Positions 40,163 to 45,258 of a DNA stretch of 45,258 bases are shown here, in pieces (the first letter of the stretch is position 1; each line of letters opens with the position of its first letter). The stretch is taken from NCBI GenBank assembly GCA_001970955.1, contig MPUH01000573.1:1-45258 (forward strand), given 5' to 3'. Made by a program: the position numbers and the translations under genes. Below the pieces are notes generated by a model. It did no database searches, was not told the origin of the DNA, and worked only from the letters and a program-made list of their open reading frames with translations. The stretch is from Stentor coeruleus. Its lineage: Eukaryota > Ciliophora > Heterotrichea > Heterotrichida > Stentoridae.

Positions 40163-41047
40163 ATTGGATTATGTTTAAATTTGTGAAAAATAGCTTAGGG
40201 TTTGTTATGATTTGAGATTTGGGAATACTTTTTGGAAGATATAAAAAGGTGTTGGGATGGGTAGATGAAATGTATAAAAAATATTAGAAATTTATATGAT
40301 TTAGGGTGATCTTTGTATTTTTTTTTTTAAGGTTAAGAGAACTTCTATTTGTTGGTTTTTATATTTTATTGTAAAGTTTTATGTTTAAATGCACTCCCAG
40401 CAGTTTGTTTCAAATCATGGAATGCCAAAAATTTTATTAAGAAATTAAAATATGCAGTTCATACTTATGACAAGTTTCAGTCTTTCTGACTACAATTCTA
40501 GTATTCATATTTTTTGAGTCTTTAGCACGAGCAAATAAATTATTAAGTTTAACCATATATCTTTAGCTTTAAAGATTAATAAATATTCAGTGTTTTTTGC
40601 TAAATGTCACTACTTCTGAAGGTGCTTAAAGTTTTGGAATATAAATTAAATTCAAGTTATTGATTAATTACAAAATGATACTCGATGCTTTATTTATCAC
40701 ATCAAAATAAAAGAATTATTAAATACTTAAATTAAACTAAACTAAATTGAAATCTGATAATGATGGATAATCTCATATATACATTCATTCATCAAAAAAA
40801 AAAATACCACAACATCCTAAATCTAATAAATCATCATCAAATCAATCCAATTATCCTAAAAACTTCATTTTCAACTCTACCATTATTAATCTCCAAAAAA
40901 AAAATTCCCCACATCCACACAAAAAAAATCAGTATAAACAATAAAAACTAAAATCCCATCATTCCATCCTCCAAAAACTCTTCAAATCTCTACCAAAAAT
41001 TATTTCCTAAAAAAATCCAAAACCAACCCAATATAATAAAAAATAAT
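40163..41047. other. Divergent intergenic region
   Basis: Bases 40163-40370 are G/T-rich on +, and bases 40740-41047 are A/C/T-rich and nearly free of G, so the two 5' flanks mirror each other. An open frame at 40760-40951 on + is an artefact of the C/A-rich tract and lacks any protein-like character. No gene was seen. Confidence 0.5.
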
Positions 41048-42136
41048 ATGGGCTGCTGTTCAAGTAATAATTACATTTCCTTAACTGCACTAGATATTTC
41101 TGCAATAATTGAAGCAATCGACAAATCTCAGCTAAAAAAGTTATCCGAGTTCAAAAATCAAAAAATCAAAGACAAAAAAAACTGCAATCTAATCGATGAA
41201 AATTTTATAACACTTGGAGCCATGAATCTGAATCCTTTAGGTTATTCCTTACTTCATGAACGTTTTAAATCATTCAAACACATACACAGTAAGCTTGGAG
41301 CAAGCTTAGAATCCTTAGATTTATTATTAGAAAAATATCAAACTTCAATAATCGAATACATCTGTTGTAAAGGTCTGATTCAATTTCTTAATTATTATTT
41401 ACCAATATACGAAAGACAATTAGTCACAAATTATCGACATGAATCTAAAACTTTATCTATAGACTTTAATCAAACACTTGCTATAGAAAATAAAGCAAGA
41501 TATTTAACCCCTTTACAATTGGCTGTAGATAAGGGTCATTTAAATGTTGTTAGTTTTATTTTAGATTACTTTTCTGGGAAAACTAATGTAATACAAGAAT
41601 TTGATGTTAATTATCGAAATGAACTAAATGGAGAAAACTGTGCTATGATTGCATGTAGGAAAGGAAATTATTTTATGGTTAAGTATTTACATGAACATGG
41701 TAAAGCAGATTTTTTTGCTTTGAATAAAAGGAATGAAAATGTTTTGGTTATAACAGCTGCAGCTAGTAAGGTTAGAAAGGAAAAAGAGTATTTGAAAGTG
41801 TTTGTGTATTTGATTGAGAATGTTAGGGTTGATTTTTCAGAGATTTATGAAGATATATTGCTTTTACTTGAGGATACTATGATGATTGAGTATTTTCAGA
41901 ATGTTCTTGAACATTTTGGGATTATGGAGAGGAAATCAGAAGTTGAGGATAAGTTTAAGTTGGTACCGTTTAGGGATAGGAATTGTGGAAATGAGGTTTT
42001 GGAGGATAATTTTCAGAATTTTGAAGCTCGTGAGGAAGTGAATAAGTCGAGTGTACTGAGCTCTGTTAAGCCTGAAGAAAACAGATTTTCTGTGTTTTTC
42101 GGAAGTATTCTGAGTTATTTTGATAAGTCTAATTAG
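41048..42136 (+). CDS. Membrane-anchored ankyrin-repeat protein, 362 aa
   Basis: MGCCSSNN at the N-terminus is a classic dual acylation signal (myristoyl-Gly2 plus palmitoyl-Cys3/4). Residues ~155-245 contain two to three ankyrin repeats: YLTPLQLAVDKGHLNVVSFI, a longer spacer, GENCAMIACRKGNYFMVKYL, and KRNENVLVITAAASKVRKEK. The N-terminal region (~10-150) is helical, with a degenerate repeat-like section (LGYSLLHERF). The C-terminal ~100 residues are acidic with no known domain. This looks like a membrane-tethered adaptor. ATG at 41048 is preceded by a long G-poor flank typical of the window. No intron. Confidence 0.85.
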   Translation: MGCCSSNNYISLTALDISAIIEAIDKSQLKKLSEFKNQKIKDKKNCNLIDENFITLGAMNLNPLGYSLLHERFKSFKHIHSKLGASLESLDLLLEKYQTSIIEYICCKGLIQFLNYYLPIYERQLVTNYRHESKTLSIDFNQTLAIENKARYLTPLQLAVDKGHLNVVSFILDYFSGKTNVIQEFDVNYRNELNGENCAMIACRKGNYFMVKYLHEHGKADFFALNKRNENVLVITAAASKVRKEKEYLKVFVYLIENVRVDFSEIYEDILLLLEDTMMIEYFQNVLEHFGIMERKSEVEDKFKLVPFRDRNCGNEVLEDNFQNFEAREEVNKSSVLSSVKPEENRFSVFFGSILSYFDKSN

Positions 42137-42522
42137 GGTTTTTATAATATATAAAAATTTATGTTTAAATTTGGTCGGAGATTATGCTTTAAATATATGG
42201 GTTTAGGTGTTTGGAATAAGTCTTAGAGATTATAATTTGGAATTTTAACTATATACTATTTCAATTTAAGAGTTATTATATGTAAAATCATACTTCAGTC
42301 AACCCTATAAACCATTAATCAAAACCTTATCACGTAAAAATTCTTAAAAATAGCATTTATTTTCATTCAATCCTAACCCTAAACTAAATTTCACTTATAC
42401 ATTACATCAAATTCTCTTAATATCACCATAAAAACTTTATAAAACTCGTCATATGCAATATCTTAATAAAAAATCTAAAAAATCCAACTAAAAACCTAAA
42501 ATTCCAACAAAACATGAAATAA
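42137..42522. other. Convergent intergenic region
   Basis: The G/T-rich half (42137-42250) after the ankyrin gene gives way to a C/A/T-rich half (42290-42520) after the membrane-protein gene. The switch, near 42260-42290, is the clearest convergent example of the skew pattern. No gene was seen. Confidence 0.5.
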
Positions 42523-43161
42523 TTAATGATGTTTAACTTGTATATTACTAAGTCTATAATGTTGATGCCCCTGTGCCTCATGACTATGCACTTGAGCATG
42601 CAAAGGTGTTGATTGCATTTCTCTAGTTCCTTTCCTACTAATTCTCTGATTCTTATTAGAACTATGTTCATTAGCTTCAGTTTTAGCGAAAAAGAAAATG
42701 ATAATCCCAAGTCCTAATTGCACGAAAAAGTATATAATCATAAATAACCCAATAAGATATCCGCTATACCATTTAGCCTTACAGTCATTTTTCCCACTGA
42801 AAAACCAAAGACATCCAACAAGATACAAGCCAAATTGAACCACACTCAAGCAAGCTAAAATATGTTCAATAAATTTACGCACTTCTTGATTCCCCCAAAC
42901 CCAGTAAATCACTAAGATTATTGCAATGCATAAGAATATAAGACAAAAATAGCAAAGCCAGGAATGTAAAGGTATTGAACAGTTGCCACCTTGTATTAAA
43001 ATCCAAGCTAAAACGAAAAGGAAAGGTAAAGTTGTTGTTGACATATAGAACTGGGACTTTTCTCGAACATTTTCCCAGTATTGGCGATTTTTCATCTCAT
43101 TTAGTTCGCTTTCTATTGCTTTTTGGCTGTGCAAATGCTCATGAAGCTCATTGTGGTGCAT
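42523..43161 (-). CDS. Four-helix membrane protein, 212 aa
   Basis: This is not recognised as a named family. After a His/Glu-rich cytosolic N-terminus (1-40), four hydrophobic segments lie at about residues 44-60, 66-90, 98-121 and 130-160. The loop between TM1 and TM2 contains GGNCSIPLHSW, and the loop between TM3 and TM4 contains GKNDCKAKWYSG. Cysteines in both loops could form a disulfide, and the residue pattern (small lumenal loops, CSIPLHSWL) resembles other ciliate 4-TM proteins. The C-terminal ~50 residues are His/Gln/Ser-rich and cytosolic by the positive-inside rule. ATG at 43161, TAA at 42523, no intron. Confidence 0.78.
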   Translation of the reverse strand: MHHNELHEHLHSQKAIESELNEMKNRQYWENVREKSQFYMSTTTLPFLFVLAWILIQGGNCSIPLHSWLCYFCLIFLCIAIILVIYWVWGNQEVRKFIEHILACLSVVQFGLYLVGCLWFFSGKNDCKAKWYSGYLIGLFMIIYFFVQLGLGIIIFFFAKTEANEHSSNKNQRISRKGTREMQSTPLHAQVHSHEAQGHQHYRLSNIQVKHH

Positions 43162-45258
43162 ATTTTTTTAAACAGTATGCTTTCTAAGTAATGATTAATA
43201 GTTTTAATAAAAGATTATTATTTAAGTTTATAAAATGGTGGGTTTATTTTAAATTAAGTGGGTTTTCTAAATGGATTAGGATGTTGATGATAGTTTTTAG
43301 TGGGTCAAAAAAAGTTTATATTTTATATAATTTTTAGAAAGATATGGGAATTTTTATATGAATTGGGGCTAAATGGTTTATAAATTTCGCTATGATTGGT
43401 TTGGAAAGGAGGAAATTAGTTTAAAAGTGACTTTTTTGATTTAGACATGAGATAGGGTAAATATCATGGATTAGAGTGGTGAGGAAATGGCATTATACAA
43501 TTTGGGTTTATGTAAAAGATGATATAGTTAAATAAGATGTTAGAGTTTTAAGTAAATTTTTATTGAATTTATATTTGTATAGGCTTTTGATTTGATTCTT
43601 TATAATGAAAGTTGTAAATGAGGAATAATTTTAACTCAACTAAAAAATAATCTGATATATAGTTTATTATTAATTTATATACTTTCTTAATACATTATTA
43701 GTCAGATTACTTTAATAAAATCTCACTTTCATCTAATCAGTTCTACAAGTTAAATACTTATTCAAATTTTTTTCTAAATGATCAATTGCCGTTTATTTAA
43801 TAACAAGTTTCAAGAGCCTATTATAATATTTATTCAATCTAAGTTAATCATTTAAATATAATCTCAATTCCTTTACATAAAAACTAAAATATTTGTAGCT
43901 AATTAAAATTATCCAAATTATATCCAATATTTTATATAAATAATTTACTTATAATAGCACAATACCTAATCTATCTTCAACTTTCTCTAGCATTTTCCCA
44001 ATTAATTATCTATAAAAAAAGTCTTAAATCCTTTCTCTAACAATCAAAAAATATTCTCTAAATAACACTTTCCAGCACTTTTTTTCTCTAAAACCCTTCA
44101 ACCTAGTAAATCATAAAGTTTAATCTTCTAATTACAAAATATAAATCATTCCTTTTCTTTAGTTTTTCTATAACTTAATCTTAACTTCCTCAAAGTCTAA
44201 AATCACCTTTTTAATCACAAAGTTTATCATTCAAACATAAAATTTTCCTTAGCCAGTAAGTAAAAGTTAAGACTTAAAGATCTAAAAGTCAGTTTTAAAA
44301 GCTTTTGAAAGGAAAAATATTTTTTGTTTCTTTGAAGGGATAAGGAAGATAATTTGAGTTTTTAGATTGAGAAAAAAATTAAAGGGGAAAAAAACTTAAA
44401 TTACCAAGTTACTTAGTCTTAAAGTTGATGGTTCAAACCAGAATCAAGAGGTTTTTTCTGTATAAGTTTCTAAAGCTTTTAAATATAAAGTTAGGAAATA
44501 TATAAAATTTAGGTTAAGACTAGAGAAAATTAGAAGGATGATATCTGATATCAGATCATGTGAAATGGGGGAAAAGAGGGGATAAGATATGAGAAAGGGG
44601 TTAAAATAAACCATATTAGACATTTTTTACCATTTATATTCTGCCATTAATTTTCGCGCCTTAGTTTTGACATATTGTCTGGATTCCCTCCATTTCCTAT
44701 AACCTGTCCTATAGTAAATCCTATAAACTACAAATTTTTACTATATTCAAGATATATAAAACTATAAAAAGCTATGAAATATATCATCTTTGCTATATAC
44801 AACAGTAAATCATCTTGTTGTAAGAATAAAATAATATACATATCCCAAAAAAAAAATCAGCTATTGAAAGGGAAAAAAAAAAGACAAAAATTATAATAAA
44901 GTCCCATATAACAAAATTAAGTCAGTTTTCAAACTGAAGTCCTTATAATTTATTAATTTTCCTAACAATTACTAGTCAGAAATTATCTTATATGATTCAT
45001 ATTCATATAAGATTAAATAATCAAATCTGTAAGATCATACAAAAAAAAAAATCAAACTTCAATATCACTTTGCTTTATAGTAAACCTTATCAATAGTTAT
45101 TTACTCATTATCATCTAAAAAATAATATACATATCCCAAAAAAAAAATCAGCTATTGAAAGGAAAAAAAAAAAGACAAAAATTATAATAAAGTCACATAT
45201 AACAAAATTAAGTCAGTTTTCAAACTGAAGTCCTTATAATTTATTAATTTTCCTAACA
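43162..45258. other. 2.1-kb gene-free right edge
   Basis: No open frame of length and no splice-joined frame was found. Composition runs in blocks: G/T-rich (43190-43600), C/T/A-rich (43640-44260), purine-rich (44270-44640), then mixed. The second switch near 44260 looks like a gene boundary without a coding gene, so an RNA gene is possible (see findings). A 14-bp palindrome ATCTGATATCAGAT lies at 44543-44556. The end carries a repeated segment. Confidence 0.5.
44831..45258. repeat. Direct repeat of at least 137 bp at 291-bp spacing, cut by window end
   Basis: Bases 44831-44967 recur at 45122-45258 with two single-base differences (one G to A in the AAAGGGA run, and GTCCCATA versus GTCACATA). 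The intervening 154 bp is not repeated within the window. The second copy reaches the last base, so the repeat may continue. It could be a 291-bp satellite unit or an assembly-edge duplication; the two differences favour real sequence copies. Confidence 0.9.

Noticed and set aside
40760..40951. 63-codon + strand frame upstream of the ankyrin gene
   Set aside because: It is a product of the G-poor C/A-rich tract (no G means few TAG/TGA); no protein-like pattern.
44395..44460. tRNA candidate around GGTTCAAACC
   Set aside because: The T-stem does not pair (second pair G-A), no D-arm or A-box is present, and no acceptor stem can be formed. Only a B-box-like string and T-run remain.
44560..44605. 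G-quadruplex from runs of G
   Set aside because: Only three runs of four or more G lie close together; a fourth is too far away.
45240..45258. CCTAACA at the last bases as a telomere repeat
   Set aside because: The same string ends the first copy at 44967 inside ordinary sequence, and it is not tandemly repeated.

Overview
This window looks like macronuclear DNA of a heterotrich ciliate, most likely Stentor coeruleus or a close relative. It is very AT-rich and the genes are read in the standard code, with TAA, TAG and TGA all acting as stops. Several genes only become complete when introns of exactly 15 nt are removed. I could place nine such units in seven genes (4829-4843, 6847-6861, 11976-11990, 17005-17019, 17498-17512, 31160-31174, 31322-31336, 31337-31351, 35241-35255). 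Each begins with GT, ends with AG and has an A at intron position 10. Fifteen-nucleotide introns together with a standard code are established for Stentor; the species name is my inference.

Layout: 22 protein genes lie on both strands. 0.5-5.2 kb: an orphan, an NDR-family AGC kinase (-) and a URI/prefoldin-like protein (+). 5.3-11 kb: an orphan (-), a sulfotransferase (-), a two-repeat MYB protein (-) and an ERGIC/Erv cargo receptor (-). 11.9-17.3 kb: Rab7 (+), an orphan (+), a thymidine kinase with an in-frame internal duplication (+), a TPR+RRM protein (+) and a secreted EF-hand protein (+). 17.3-30.2 kb: one giant axonemal dynein heavy chain (-). 31-36.2 kb: a zinc-finger/coiled-coil protein with an apparent double intron (-), RER1 (-), a coiled-coil protein (-) and proteasome subunit Rpn12 (-). 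36.2-43.2 kb: a double cyclic-nucleotide-binding-domain protein (+), an MGRN1-type RING E3 ligase (+), an EF-hand protein (-), a myristoylated ankyrin protein (+) and a four-helix membrane protein (-). The last 2 kb has no gene I can support and ends in a repeated segment.

The genes do not form an operon or a single pathway. They are typical housekeeping and ciliary cargo: endomembrane traffic (Rab7, RER1, Erv), proteolysis (Rpn12, RING E3), ciliary motility (dynein), signalling (NDR kinase, CNB protein, calcium binding) and nucleotide salvage (TK). No rRNA, tRNA, CRISPR array or recognisable transposase gene was found.

The most unusual signals are: two 15-nt intron-like units directly abutting with no exon between them (31322-31351); a 63-bp in-frame duplication inside thymidine kinase; a strand composition that seems to flip in each intergenic region (G-poor before genes, C-poor after them, in coding orientation); gene pairs packed with only 16-53 bp between them; and several tandem duplications, two of which sit on single N bases and are probably scaffold joins.
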